Of a stretch of 64,000 bases of DNA, positions 47,053 through 56,059 are shown piece after piece. The translations under genes and the position numbers were made by a program. Origin of the DNA: an uncultured Eubacteriales bacterium (GTDB taxonomy: Bacteria; Bacillota; Clostridia; Lachnospirales; Lachnospiraceae); NCBI GenBank assembly GCA_900314525.1, contig OMVN01000006.1, forward strand, positions 1 through 64,000, read 5' to 3'. Numbering within the stretch: the first letter of the stretch is position 1; each line of letters opens with the position of its first letter. A model generated the notes under the pieces. It searched no databases, was not told the origin of the DNA, and worked only from the letters and a program-made list of their open reading frames with translations.

Positions 47053-48852
47053 TTATTTATTTATTAATTTCTCAAACTGATTTACAAGATTTTCAAACAT
47101 CTTCATAGCCATTTCTACTGGCTCCTTGCTGCTCATATCAACCCCTGCAATTTTTAATAATTCAATAGGATAATCACTGCATCCTGATTTCAGGAATTTC
47201 TTGTAATCATTAACAGCAGATTCTCCCTCTTCTAAGATTTTCTTCGACAGAGCAACTGCTGCTGAAAATCCTGTGGCATACTGATAAACATAAAATGCTG
47301 TATAGAAATGAGGAATTCTAGCCCATTCCATCTCTATTTCTTTATCAATACACATATTCTCACCATAATATTTCTTATTCAATTCATAATATATGTCACA
47401 CATTATTTCTGCATTTAATGGCTCACCCTCATCAGACATTTTGTGAACTATATTCTCAAACTCAGCAAACATAGTCTGTCTAAATAGAGTTGTTCTGAAC
47501 TGCTCTAGAAAATAATTTATAAGATATGCTTTTTCCCTGTCATCTTCACTCTTATTTATTAGGTGATTTATAAGCAGCGACTCATTACATGTGGATGCCA
47601 CCTCTGCTACAAATATCTTGTACTCCGAATTGATATATGAGTTATTTTTATTAGAATAATACGAATGTAATGCATGACCCATTTCATGAGCTATTGTAAA
47701 TACACTATTTAACTGTGGCTGGTAATTTAATAATACATAAGGATGTGTGTCATAAACGCTCCATGAATACGCTCCACTTCTCTTTCCTTCATTCTCATAG
47801 ACATCAATCCATCTGTTATTAAATCCCTCTTTTAATAGGTCAGTATACTCTGTTCCCATTACCTTAAGGCCATCTAATACCATTTCCTTGGCCTTATCAT
47901 AATCTATCTCTTTGTTATCAACGTCAACTATTGGAACATAAATATCATACATATGAAGTTCATCTAGATTTAGGGCTTTCTTTCTGATTTCAAGATATTT
48001 GTGCATTATTGGAAGGTTTTCATTCACTGTTTTGATAAGATTGTCATACACACTTCCATCTATATTTGAATCGTCAAGAAACATCTCTCTGCTGGAATCA
48101 TATTTTCTCACATCTGCATAAAATGAATCCTTATTAAGGCTTGTTTGGTACACCATTGAAAGTGTATTTTTATATTTTGCAAAGGTATGATACATAGCCA
48201 TAAATGCATCTTTTCTTACTTCTCTGTTCTTGCTTGTTAGAAATGTATTATAATTTCCATGTGTAAGCTTAACCATATTACCATTTCCATCATTAATCTC
48301 TGGAAAATCAATATCTACATTGTTAAATACAGAAAATATATTTGATGCACCCTGTGAGAATTTATTTGTTTTTGCAACTATTGCTTCTTCTGCCTCAGAT
48401 AAAATATGCTTCTTTTGTCTAAATACATCATTTAAGTACATCTTATATTGTACAAGTTCATTGTCTACTAAATAACCAGCTATTTTTTCTTGTGAACACG
48501 CAAGAATAGCTGGTACCACAAAGGATGTTGCAAGGCCAAACGCTGTAATTAATTCATCTGTCTGATTGGACATTTTCTGATACTTAGAATTACCAAGGTT
48601 TTCATGATATTTCTGATTTGCGTAAAAATATACTCTCTCCACCATTAACTGTGTACTATAAATAATATCCATACCTGACTTAAATATTTCTTTGCTGTCA
48701 CAGAGATTTTTACTGTACTTCTCAATCTCCCCTATATTTTCATATGCCTTTACTCTGTCTTGTTCCCAAAGATCCTCATCCTTGTAGACATCGGTCATAT
48801 CCCATTTAAATTTATCTTCTATATCTTCTCTTTTATTTAAAACTTGATTCAT
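47053..48852 (-). CDS. pepF: Oligoendopeptidase F
   Basis: An M3B zinc metallopeptidase that degrades 7-17 residue peptides in the cytoplasm. It is 599 aa with the zinc motif HEMGH in FTIAHEMGHALHSYYS (about residue 385) and the third ligand Glu in the following EVAST segment. The start at 48852 follows AGGAGAG; the upstream in-frame ATG at 48903 is rejected because it lies within the promoter region. The promoter shares its -35 with the divergent GNAT gene. Confidence 0.93.
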   Translation of the reverse strand: MNQVLNKREDIEDKFKWDMTDVYKDEDLWEQDRVKAYENIGEIEKYSKNLCDSKEIFKSGMDIIYSTQLMVERVYFYANQKYHENLGNSKYQKMSNQTDELITAFGLATSFVVPAILACSQEKIAGYLVDNELVQYKMYLNDVFRQKKHILSEAEEAIVAKTNKFSQGASNIFSVFNNVDIDFPEINDGNGNMVKLTHGNYNTFLTSKNREVRKDAFMAMYHTFAKYKNTLSMVYQTSLNKDSFYADVRKYDSSREMFLDDSNIDGSVYDNLIKTVNENLPIMHKYLEIRKKALNLDELHMYDIYVPIVDVDNKEIDYDKAKEMVLDGLKVMGTEYTDLLKEGFNNRWIDVYENEGKRSGAYSWSVYDTHPYVLLNYQPQLNSVFTIAHEMGHALHSYYSNKNNSYINSEYKIFVAEVASTCNESLLINHLINKSEDDREKAYLINYFLEQFRTTLFRQTMFAEFENIVHKMSDEGEPLNAEIMCDIYYELNKKYYGENMCIDKEIEMEWARIPHFYTAFYVYQYATGFSAAVALSKKILEEGESAVNDYKKFLKSGCSDYPIELLKIAGVDMSSKEPVEMAMKMFENLVNQFEKLINK

Positions 48853-48888
48853 GTCATTCTCTCCTGTCAAACTTATTTCATGGAAATA

Positions 48889-48940
48889 ATTATAAACCCT
48901 CATGTTTCATTTTGCAATTTTAGTTTCACTGAATTATAAT
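48889..48940. promoter_or_regulatory. Divergent promoters of pepF and the GNAT gene sharing one -35 box
   Basis: The palindrome TTGCAA (48912-48917) serves both directions. On the plus strand it is followed by 17 nt and TATAAT (48935-48940). On the minus strand it is followed by 17 nt and TATAAT (48889-48894). RNA polymerase cannot occupy both at once. Confidence 0.75.
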
Positions 48941-48977
48941 ACACTTTATAAATATATCCATAGAAAGGCATACAAAA

Positions 48978-49766
48978 ATGTGTTATCAGTTTAACAAATA
49001 TAAAGTATTACCACCAACCTTAATTTCTAAGCTTAATAATTTTGTGTTATCACAGCAGAAATCAGATAACCATGCTTATTTCTTTGAAACAGATGACCTC
49101 ATAAATTCAGAGAATTATGATGGCGGATGTTATTATATCTGTACAGACAATTCCGATAATATTATTGGTGTAATAACTGCATTTATTATTCCTGAATCTG
49201 TTACAATTTATCCAGTTATAAATCAGTTTCACAGAAAAAAACATATCTTTTGCAAACTTCTTTCTCTTGTCATCAACGATCTTAGAAGGAATAATTATAC
49301 ATCACTTTACGTAAGTATTCCAAGAGAATCATCAGAATATTTATCACCTGTTATTTCTTCAACTGGTTTTAAATATTATGACAGTGAATATCTGATGAGC
49401 TATTCATTTCTCAATTACCATAAAGTTGATGATGAACTTGAAATTTTCTTTAACGAGGATAATAATGAAATTGAAATATGGCTTGATGAAGATTACATTG
49501 GGGGTGCATTTCTAGATTTTGATGAAGATGACAATTCAGCTAATAGATGCGTTACATTTTATGGTTTTGAAATTCTCGATACATTCAGACATAAAGGATA
49601 TGGAAAAAAATCTTTTAAATCAATTCTTAATATGCTGTCTGATATGGGATTTGATAAAATGATTCTTCATGTTTCCGGCAAAAATAAAATAGCCCACAAT
49701 CTATATTTAAATTGTGAACTATCTGTTGACTCTTCTATTGATGTATATGAATTAAACATAAAATAA
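48978..49766 (+). CDS. GNAT-family N-acetyltransferase
   Basis: A 262-aa protein with two GNAT-like halves. The N-terminal one (about 50-140) is degenerate. The C-terminal one (about 150-255) has the acetyl-CoA binding pattern DTFRHKGYGKKSFKSIL (R/QxxGxG/A) followed by ILHVSGKNKIAHNLYLNC. The substrate is unknown. It is transcribed away from pepF and converges with lepB, with an 11-bp gap. Confidence 0.8.
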   Translation: MCYQFNKYKVLPPTLISKLNNFVLSQQKSDNHAYFFETDDLINSENYDGGCYYICTDNSDNIIGVITAFIIPESVTIYPVINQFHRKKHIFCKLLSLVINDLRRNNYTSLYVSIPRESSEYLSPVISSTGFKYYDSEYLMSYSFLNYHKVDDELEIFFNEDNNEIEIWLDEDYIGGAFLDFDEDDNSANRCVTFYGFEILDTFRHKGYGKKSFKSILNMLSDMGFDKMILHVSGKNKIAHNLYLNCELSVDSSIDVYELNIK

Positions 49767-49777
49767 ATCAGCAAAAT

Positions 49778-50428
49778 CTATTTTAACATATAAACTGATG
49801 GGTAATAACTAAATATTGCTTTTCCAAGAATCTGACTCTCCTTTACAAAGTGGGTTGTTACCCAGAATCTCGAATCTTTGGAGTTATTTCTGTTATCTCC
49901 CAGAACAAAATAGCATCCTTTTGGAACCTTAGTTTTTGGAAAATCCCCATCTGCATCAGGTGTACCATCATCATAATATACATATGGTTCATTTATTACC
50001 TTGCCATTAACATATACCACACCATTATTTATTTCTACTACGTCTTTTGGAGTGGCAATTACCCTCTTAACAAAATTCTGACTCTCATCTTCAGGGTATT
50101 TAAATATGATAATATCCCCAGATTTAGGCTTAGAAAACACATATGAAAGCCTGAATCCTACCATTCTGCTATGTTTCTTTATTGTTTTCTCCATGGAACC
50201 ACTTGGGACTTCTGCATTTATTATTACAAGATTATTTATCGCAAACGCAATTACAACAGCAATTGCAATAATCTTAAGAAATCCCATCGCCTCTTTTTTC
50301 CAGTCATAGTCATCCTTTTTTTTGCGATGTTTCTTAATCTTATCTGAATTAACTGTGTTATTTTCTTCCTCATTGCCCCAGTATATAATCTCTATATCAT
50401 CATCATTTGAGATATTATTGTAATACAT
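49778..50428 (-). CDS. lepB: Signal peptidase I
   Basis: Cleaves signal peptides of exported proteins at the outer face of the membrane. It is 216 aa: a 45-residue charged cytoplasmic N-terminus, one helix (about 49-71), then the catalytic boxes with Ser78 (PSGSMEKTI) and Lys121 (NFVKRVIATP), and the GDNRNNSKDSR box. The single-span type is usual for Gram-positives. Its likely clients include the secreted proteins encoded nearby. It follows rpoD, with a hairpin in between. Confidence 0.95.
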   Translation of the reverse strand: MYYNNISNDDDIEIIYWGNEEENNTVNSDKIKKHRKKKDDYDWKKEAMGFLKIIAIAVVIAFAINNLVIINAEVPSGSMEKTIKKHSRMVGFRLSYVFSKPKSGDIIIFKYPEDESQNFVKRVIATPKDVVEINNGVVYVNGKVINEPYVYYDDGTPDADGDFPKTKVPKGCYFVLGDNRNNSKDSRFWVTTHFVKESQILGKAIFSYYPSVYMLK

Positions 50429-50450
50429 ATTATTCTCTCCTAAAGCCTGT

Positions 50451-50487
50451 GTTATTTGTCTCCGCTCATCCCTGCGGAGCTTATAAC
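50451..50487. other. Hairpin between rpoD and lepB
   Basis: GTTAT/ATAAC and CTCCGC/GCGGAG stack into an 11-bp interrupted stem (50451-50465 with 50474-50487). No T tract follows, so it is more likely an mRNA processing or stability element than a terminator. Confidence 0.5.
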
Positions 50488-50494
50488 ACTAGTC

Positions 50495-51649
50495 CTAGCT
50501 CTTAAGGAAGTCTTTAATCTTTTTGCTTCTAACTGGATTACGTAGTTTTCTCAAAGCTTTCGCTTCAATCTGTCGTATTCTCTCTCTTGTAACATTAAAT
50601 TCTTTTCCAACTTCCTCAAGTGTACGAGGATGTCCGTCTTCAAGACCAAATCTGAGAACAATTACCTGTCTTTCCCTTTCTTTTAAGTCTCCTAAAAGCT
50701 GATCAATATGTTCTCTCAACATAACCTGCTCAACATTAGCCTCTGGTGTAACAGTATTGTTATCAGCAACAAAATCTCCAAGATTTGAATCGTCCTCTTC
50801 ACCAATAGGTGTTTCTAAGGATGCAGGTTCCCTTGCAATCTGCATAATCTCTAATACCTTATTCTCACTCATATCAAGTGCCTGGGCTAATTCAGCTGCT
50901 GAAGGTTCATATCCAAGTTCAAGCGTAAGCTTTCTCTGCATTTTTGACATTCTGTTAATTGTCTCTACCATATGCACAGGAACTCTGATTGTTCTAGCCT
51001 GATCTGCAAGTGCTCTGGTTACTGACTGTCTTATCCACCATGTAGCATATGTGCTCAATTTAAATCCCTTATCATAATTAAATTTCTCAACACCTTTAAT
51101 AAGACCTAAATTTCCCTCCTGAACAAGGTCAAGAAAGCTCATTCCCCTACCTGTATATCTCTTAGCAATACTTACAACAAGTCTTAAGTTTGCCTCAATA
51201 AGTCTGTCTTTTGCTCTCTGGTCACCTTCAGATTTTCTCTTGGCAAGTCTGAGTTCTTCTTCAGCACTTAAAAGTGGCACTGTTCCAATCTCTTTTAAAT
51301 ACATTCTTACAGGATCTTCAGTTCCAACACCATCTAATAAATCAATGGCATCTAAATCTATCTTATCTTCCTCTTCCTCTTCAAGTTCTTCATCTGTAGG
51401 TTCTAAAACAAGTTCTCCATCAGCTGCTGAGCCATCCTTGCCAGCACTGACATCAGAATCAACTTCTGTTGATGCTGCTACCTCTATCTTATTATCTTCA
51501 AAATACTGGTAAACCAAATCCATTTGTTCACCTGTAAGTTTCTGCTCTTTGCAGAATGCATCAAGTTTTTTGAAATCAATAAGATTATTCTTTTCCTTTG
51601 CTTCTTCGACTAATTTAGCCAATTTGCCTAAAAATTCCTCTTCAATCAC
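50495..51649 (-). CDS. rpoD: RNA polymerase primary sigma factor (RpoD/SigA)
   Basis: The housekeeping sigma factor. It is 384 aa: an acidic N-terminal region (Asp/Glu runs about 75-100), region 1.2 ([11 protein letters not shown]), region 2 ([30 protein letters not shown] and YATWWIRQ), region 3, and region 4 ([40 protein letters not shown]). The start is GTG at 51649 behind AGAAAGGA. The usual dnaG partner is not adjacent; a lipid kinase gene lies upstream instead. Its -10/-35 specificity matches the TATAAT-type promoters found throughout this window. Confidence 0.97.
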   Translation of the reverse strand: MIEEEFLGKLAKLVEEAKEKNNLIDFKKLDAFCKEQKLTGEQMDLVYQYFEDNKIEVAASTEVDSDVSAGKDGSAADGELVLEPTDEELEEEEEDKIDLDAIDLLDGVGTEDPVRMYLKEIGTVPLLSAEEELRLAKRKSEGDQRAKDRLIEANLRLVVSIAKRYTGRGMSFLDLVQEGNLGLIKGVEKFNYDKGFKLSTYATWWIRQSVTRALADQARTIRVPVHMVETINRMSKMQRKLTLELGYEPSAAELAQALDMSENKVLEIMQIAREPASLETPIGEEDDSNLGDFVADNNTVTPEANVEQVMLREHIDQLLGDLKERERQVIVLRFGLEDGHPRTLEEVGKEFNVTRERIRQIEAKALRKLRNPVRSKKIKDFLKS

Positions 51650-51726
51650 TAAAATCGGTCCTTTCTCTATACCTGGTTACATTGTCTCTTGTCTTATGCA
51701 AATACCGGATTATCCCGCCAATCATT

Positions 51727-52629
51727 CTAGTTATTTTTAGAAATTCCCGACATTATCCTGATTGCTTTTTTATTATTTGTAATTTTAACTTTCCTTGGTG
51801 ATCCACCATACTCTCCATCTAATACCCATGGAACCTTCTGCTCAGCCTCAAAAATAATCTCTGATGCTTTAAAAGAAACCACACTGTCCGTTTTAAAATC
51901 CATACCAATCATTGAACCAAGTACAAGGTTTAAATCAATAGGATTCTTAGGACGTTTTATTAAAGTCACCTCAAACAATCCATCATCTAACGCAACATTT
52001 TTACCAGTAATACCTTTAAATCCTCCAACAGAAATTGAATTCGTAATCATACCGTATAAATAATCGCCCTCAACCTCATTATTACCATCATATGTTACTT
52101 TCATATGATATGTTCTCAGCGTAGTGAGCTTTGTTACAGCGTCGAGTAAATATGCAGAATGACCCAGAACATTCTTCATTTCCTGTGGTGTCATATAAGA
52201 TACATCAGTAAATGCTCCAAATCCAGCAATATATACAAATTTTCTCTTTCTAAAACTTCCTATATCGACTGAAATAGGAGTACCGCTTACTGCAACTTTG
52301 GCTGCATCAATCATCGTCTTTGGAAGTTTTATGCTCTGTCCAAAATCATTTGTAGATCCTGCTGGTATATATCCAAGAACAGGTTTATCTGGAAGTTCCA
52401 TAAGTCCACTGATTACCTCGTTCAGTGTACCATCACCTCCACTGCAAACAACCATATCATACAGACTAGCCATATGAATAACCTGATCCTTTGCATCCAT
52501 CCTGCCCTGTGTTGGATAAACACTTACCTGATATCCATTTTTTACAAAACAGTCTATTATATCTGATAAATTTTCTTTAACCATACCTTTTCCAGAATAT
52601 GGATTATAAATAAACAGAAGATTTTTCAT
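51727..52629 (-). CDS. Diacylglycerol kinase-family lipid kinase (YegS/DgkB-like)
   Basis: A 300-aa kinase with the nucleotide-binding NPYSGKG near the N-terminus, the catalytic-domain signature CSGGDGTLNEVISGL (about 60-75), GSTNDFGQSI and a C-terminal beta-sandwich (DDGLFEVTLI). It probably phosphorylates diacylglycerol for recycling into phospholipid, although related enzymes act on other lipids. Its stop is 77 bp from rpoD, and read-through into rpoD is possible. Confidence 0.9.
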   Translation of the reverse strand: MKNLLFIYNPYSGKGMVKENLSDIIDCFVKNGYQVSVYPTQGRMDAKDQVIHMASLYDMVVCSGGDGTLNEVISGLMELPDKPVLGYIPAGSTNDFGQSIKLPKTMIDAAKVAVSGTPISVDIGSFRKRKFVYIAGFGAFTDVSYMTPQEMKNVLGHSAYLLDAVTKLTTLRTYHMKVTYDGNNEVEGDYLYGMITNSISVGGFKGITGKNVALDDGLFEVTLIKRPKNPIDLNLVLGSMIGMDFKTDSVVSFKASEIIFEAEQKVPWVLDGEYGGSPRKVKITNNKKAIRIMSGISKNN

Positions 52630-52716
52630 TAATAAACGTTTCCTTTCAAAAAAATTGGTATATTACAAATCTGTCCCTAGTGATATTATCAAATTTACTA
52701 CCATCACGTCAAGTGC

Positions 52717-52746
52717 AAAAAGAGAAGTCGTATTACGACTTCTCTT
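52717..52746 (-). terminator. Terminator of the CBM26 protein gene
   Basis: AAGAGAAGTCGTA (52720-52732) pairs with TACGACTTCTCTT (52734-52746); TTTT follows on the minus strand. Confidence 0.85.
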
Positions 52747-52773
52747 AATATTGCTATTAATTAATCAATAAGA

Positions 52774-53649
52774 TTAAGCGTTAACTTTCTTTTTAGAAGC
52801 TACTACTGCGATAGCTGCGATTGCTGCAAGTGCAAGTGTAGAAACTGCTACTGCATCACCAGTCTTAGGTGAGTTTGTATTAGATTTAACTCCTGTACCA
52901 GCTGCTGCTGTTGTTCCTGCTGCTGTTGTTCCTGCTGCTGTTGTTCCTGCTGGAGTTGTTGTTCCTGCTGCTGGATCTTCGTAGTGCGGATTTAAGTGGT
53001 GCAAACCTGTTGTTCCTGCTGGAGTTGTTGTTCCTGCTGCTGGATCTGCTGTTCCATCTGCTGCTGGAGCTGCTGATGAAGGGTAGTTAGCTGGAGGTGT
53101 TGTTGTAACCATATCGCTCTTTCCGATAACGATTAAGCTTCCTGATTCATTTCCATCATAGTTGATATAGTAATCAGAAGCTGCTTCTGATCCTTTCTTA
53201 ATCATGATGTTAGGTGTCTGATGTTTTCCATTAGAATCTGTAGTGATTCCAGCTGCCTGAATCTTAGCGATATCAGCATCTGATGTTGTATCTGTTGCAA
53301 CGCTATCACCAACATAGTTGTTGAAGATCATCATTGATCCCTTGCTGAAGTCTGTGTATGTACATGTTACTTTGTACCAGTCATTTCCTTCTGCTTCCAT
53401 TGTAGCACCTGGCCAGATTGGCTCATGAGGAGCTGTTCCGTCTATTGTGTCTTTAAGTACACATTTGTCAAGTGGAAGACAATCATCTTTCCAATCGATA
53501 CTCTGTTTTACCCAAGCGCCAACTTTATCCCATTTGCTTGCGTTATAGAAATGATATGTAACTGTTGTATCAGCGAATGCTGAAACACCCATAGCTAATG
53601 TCATAGCTGTTGTTGCTGAAACTGCAAAAATTTTCTGTAATTTTCTCAT
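52774..53649 (-). CDS. Sortase-anchored starch-binding protein (CBM26-like)
   Basis: A 291-aa secreted protein. A signal peptide (about 1-26, ending SAFA) is followed by a starch-binding module of the CBM26 type (about 28-110). Its pattern is VTYHFYNASKWDKVGAWV, then WPGATM, then WYKV and MMIFNNY, with the aromatic residues that stack on alpha-glucans. A Pro/Ala/Thr linker follows, then NSPKTG, a hydrophobic helix and KKK, a sortase signal with an LPXTG variant. The start at 53649 (MRKLQK) sits 10 nt after GGAG. The linker contains a DNA duplication with an odd insert (see findings). It has no catalytic domain, so its role is capture, not hydrolysis. Confidence 0.85.
   Translation of the reverse strand: MRKLQKIFAVSATTAMTLAMGVSAFADTTVTYHFYNASKWDKVGAWVKQSIDWKDDCLPLDKCVLKDTIDGTAPHEPIWPGATMEAEGNDWYKVTCTYTDFSKGSMMIFNNYVGDSVATDTTSDADIAKIQAAGITTDSNGKHQTPNIMIKKGSEAASDYYINYDGNESGSLIVIGKSDMVTTTPPANYPSSAAPAADGTADPAAGTTTPAGTTGLHHLNPHYEDPAAGTTTPAGTTAAGTTAAGTTAAAGTGVKSNTNSPKTGDAVAVSTLALAAIAAIAVVASKKKVNA
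52915..53048. repeat. Direct repeat in the linker-coding region
   Basis: About 40 bp of GTTGTTCCTGCTGG-type sequence recurs near 52940-52980 and 53010-53048. The two copies are separated by about 30 bp of unrelated composition encoding GLHHLNPHYE. Shorter GTTGTTCCTGCTGCT units flank the left copy. Confidence 0.7.
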
Positions 53650-53713
53650 TTTATTCATTCTCCTTTTATATTTGGTTTTTGTAAAAGTGTACACACTCTT
53701 ACCGATTGGTTTA

Positions 53714-53742
53714 ATTATATAACATCACAGTATAATTTGCAA
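53714..53742 (-). promoter_or_regulatory. Promoter of the CBM26 protein gene (TTGCAW class)
   Basis: TTGCAA (53737-53742), 17-nt spacer ending TGATGTTA, TATAAT (53714-53719). Confidence 0.8.
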
Positions 53743-53817
53743 TACCTTTTTAATATTATTTTATTTAATATTTGCACAATGTCCAAATATTAATAGTATT
53801 TTTTATGCAATATTAAC

Positions 53818-53853
53818 AAAAAAACTGACAGATTGTTAATCAACCTGCCAGTT
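53818..53853 (-). terminator. Terminator of the first paralogue gene
   Basis: AACTGACAG (53823-53831) pairs with CTGCCAGTT (53845-53853) with one mismatch; a T run follows on the minus strand. Confidence 0.75.
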
Positions 53854-53870
53854 AATAATATTTCTAATTA

Positions 53871-54740
53871 TTAGTTAGATTTTTTGCTTTTAGAAACAAC
53901 TACAGCGATTACTGCGATAACAACTACAGCTACAACTACTAATACGATTGGCATTGTGTTATTGCTATCTTTCTTGTCATCTTTGTTATCTTTCTTTGCT
54001 TCTGTTGTTTTCTCATCTGCTTTTGTTTCTTTTTTATCATCTGAAACCTTTGCATCATCTGATGAACCACCAGCTAAAGCTGTTATTTTCTCTCCGCCTT
54101 CTAATTCAAGACACTGATTAACGAATTCTAAGTATGCTTTGTCATCAAAGTAAACTGTACTCTCTTCATATCCATCACCAACGATAGCTTTCTTAGAAAG
54201 TGCTACGAAATTCCATGACTCTTCATCTTTTGAATGATATCTTACATTTAATTCAACGTTCTTCTTATTCTGGATAAGACAAACAAAACCTTTTGTTGGG
54301 TTCATGTATACTTTATATTCTGCTGGCTGTAAGTCACCTACAACTTTGAACTGTGACTGGTTATCTGCCCATGCTGATTCTGGAATACCAAGACACATCT
54401 GATAGTTCCATGCAAACTCCTGTCCATCTGCAAGTACTTTGAACTGTCTGCTGAGTTCCATTGGATCTTTCTTAGGATCTTCATTTGGTGTCTGATCTGA
54501 TGGTAATGCATATGTGCTTGTGAATGAATATAAATCATCCTGTCCATCAACTGCTGTAAAGTTCTGTGTATCTAATGTTGTAACCCAACCAATCTTGTCA
54601 TTTCCCTGATCTGCATCTCCGAAAAGATTTGGATTACCTACAAACTGATAAAAATCAGCTGCGAATGCTGAAACGCTCATTGCTGCTGCCATAGAAACAG
54701 CTGCTGCTACTGTAGCAACTTTTTTAATTACTTTTTTCAT
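53871..54740 (-). CDS. Secreted surface protein, membrane-anchored paralogue
   Basis: A 289-aa protein. It has a signal peptide (about 1-26, SAFAA), an ectodomain of about 205 residues beginning DFYQFVGNPNLFGDADQG, an Asp/Lys linker (about 225-258) and a C-terminal membrane helix (VLVVVAVVVIAVIAVVV) with KSKKSN, lacking any sortase motif. The ectodomain is almost the same as that of the next gene, with few substitutions. It is beta-rich (FKVLADG, AWNYQMCLGIP, VELNVRYHSKDEESWNFV) and may be a carbohydrate-binding fold, but I cannot assign a family. Own promoter and terminator. Confidence 0.75.
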   Translation of the reverse strand: MKKVIKKVATVAAAVSMAAAMSVSAFAADFYQFVGNPNLFGDADQGNDKIGWVTTLDTQNFTAVDGQDDLYSFTSTYALPSDQTPNEDPKKDPMELSRQFKVLADGQEFAWNYQMCLGIPESAWADNQSQFKVVGDLQPAEYKVYMNPTKGFVCLIQNKKNVELNVRYHSKDEESWNFVALSKKAIVGDGYEESTVYFDDKAYLEFVNQCLELEGGEKITALAGGSSDDAKVSDDKKETKADEKTTEAKKDNKDDKKDSNNTMPIVLVVVAVVVIAVIAVVVSKSKKSN

Positions 54741-54794
54741 TATTAAATTTTCTCCTTTCAAATTGTTGCAAATTCTGCAACTAACTACTTGCCT

Positions 54795-54823
54795 ATTATA
54801 TATCATCAGATAGTTTTATGCAA
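54795..54823 (-). promoter_or_regulatory. Promoter of the first paralogue (TTGCAW class)
   Basis: TTGCAT (54818-54823), 17-nt spacer ending GATGATA, TATAAT (54795-54800). Confidence 0.8.
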
Positions 54824-54856
54824 TATAAAATTGCCAATGTTTTGTATAAAATGCAT

Positions 54857-54885
54857 AAAAAACGGGGGAATGTTTTCACATTCCC
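54857..54885 (-). terminator. Terminator of the second paralogue gene
   Basis: GGGAATG (54866-54872) pairs with CATTCCC (54879-54885); T6 follows on the minus strand. Confidence 0.75.
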
Positions 54886-54915
54886 ACAAAAATTGACTAA
54901 TTATGTCAAACTATA

Positions 54916-55773
54916 TTAAGCTTCTTTTCTTTTTGCTGCTACTGTAACTGCTACTGCTGCAGCTAATACTGCTAACATAGCAACTGGAGCAACATCACCA
55001 GTCTTAGGTGAGTTTGTATTAGACTTAACTCCTGTACCTGCTGTTGTAGCTGGCTGTGTCTCTACTGGAGCTGCTGTTGTAGCTGCCTCTGTTACTGCTG
55101 GAGCTGCTGTTGCTGCTGGAGCTGCTGCACTTCCAAGACCTAAACATTTGTCAACAAATGCTTTATATTCATCATCTTTGAAGTAAACTGAGCTATCTGC
55201 ATAACCATCACCAATAATTGCTTTTCTTGTTAATGCTACAAAGTTCCAAGATTCTTCGTCTTTTGAATGATATCTTACATTTAATTCTACACTCTTGTTG
55301 TTCTGTATAATACATACAAAACCTTTCTTAGGATCCATGTATACTTTGAATTCACCTGGCTGGAAATCTCCAACTACTTTAAACTGTGACTGGTTATCTG
55401 CCCATGCAGATTCTGGAATACCAAGGCACATCTGATAGTTCCATGCAAAATCCTGTCCATCTGCAAGTACCTTAAACTGTGTACTTAAGTTCATTGGATC
55501 TTTCTTAGGATCCTCGTTAGGAGTCTGATCAGAAGGAAGGGCATATGTACTTGTATAAACATATAAATCATCCTGACCATCTACTGCTGTAAAATTCTGT
55601 GTATCAACTGTTGGAACCCATCCAATCTTATCATTTCCCTGGTCAGCGTCACCAAAAAGGTTTGGGTTACCTACGAACTGATAAAAGTCAGCTGCAAATG
55701 CTGACACACTCATAGCTGCAGTCATTGAAGCAGCTAAAGCTACTGTTGCAATCTTCTTTACTAATTTTCTCAT
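54916..55773 (-). CDS. Secreted surface protein, sortase-anchored paralogue
   Basis: A 285-aa protein. The signal peptide and ectodomain are near-identical to the previous gene (both share ADNQSQFKVVGD, VELNVRYHSKDEESW, QTPNEDPKKDP). The C-terminus differs: an Ala/Pro/Thr linker, then the same GTGVKSNTNSPKTG sortase region as the CBM26 protein, a hydrophobic helix and KRKEA. The same ectodomain is thus presented either on the membrane or attached to the wall. Start at 55773 (MRKLVKK) behind GGAG with an 11-nt spacer. Function unknown; the neighbours (CBM26 protein, amylase) point to starch binding. Confidence 0.75.
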   Translation of the reverse strand: MRKLVKKIATVALAASMTAAMSVSAFAADFYQFVGNPNLFGDADQGNDKIGWVPTVDTQNFTAVDGQDDLYVYTSTYALPSDQTPNEDPKKDPMNLSTQFKVLADGQDFAWNYQMCLGIPESAWADNQSQFKVVGDFQPGEFKVYMDPKKGFVCIIQNNKSVELNVRYHSKDEESWNFVALTRKAIIGDGYADSSVYFKDDEYKAFVDKCLGLGSAAAPAATAAPAVTEAATTAAPVETQPATTAGTGVKSNTNSPKTGDVAPVAMLAVLAAAVAVTVAAKRKEA

Positions 55774-55828
55774 TTTTCTTTTTTCTCCTTTCATACTCAT
55801 TGCTTTCGCAACTCTCCGTTTGATAATA

Positions 55829-55857
55829 ATTATATATCACTTATTACCAATATGCAA
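55829..55857 (-). promoter_or_regulatory. Promoter of the second paralogue (TTGCAW class)
   Basis: TTGCAT (55852-55857), 17-nt spacer ending GTGATA, TATAAT (55829-55834). The rest of the 55,860-55,999 gap holds nothing I can support. Confidence 0.8.
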
Positions 55858-55999
55858 CCAGATTTTTACAATTTTATGTACGTAATATACAATAGACTAC
55901 TTCTAAAATCATGTAATCTCTTCTAGTGTGGTCTCATATATCTTTTGATTGATGTCCACTGAGTTGAATATTATTTTCCATTTTACTCATTCTACATAT

Positions 56000-56031
56000 A
56001 AAAAAGGGAAATGCATAATGCATTTCCCTTT
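56000..56031 (-). terminator. Terminator of the fourth surface gene
   Basis: AAAGGGAAATGCAT (56003-56016) pairs with ATGCATTTCCCTTT (56018-56031); T-rich sequence follows. Confidence 0.85.
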
Positions 56032-56059
56032 AAGTATCTTATTTAGATTCAGTTTCTAA

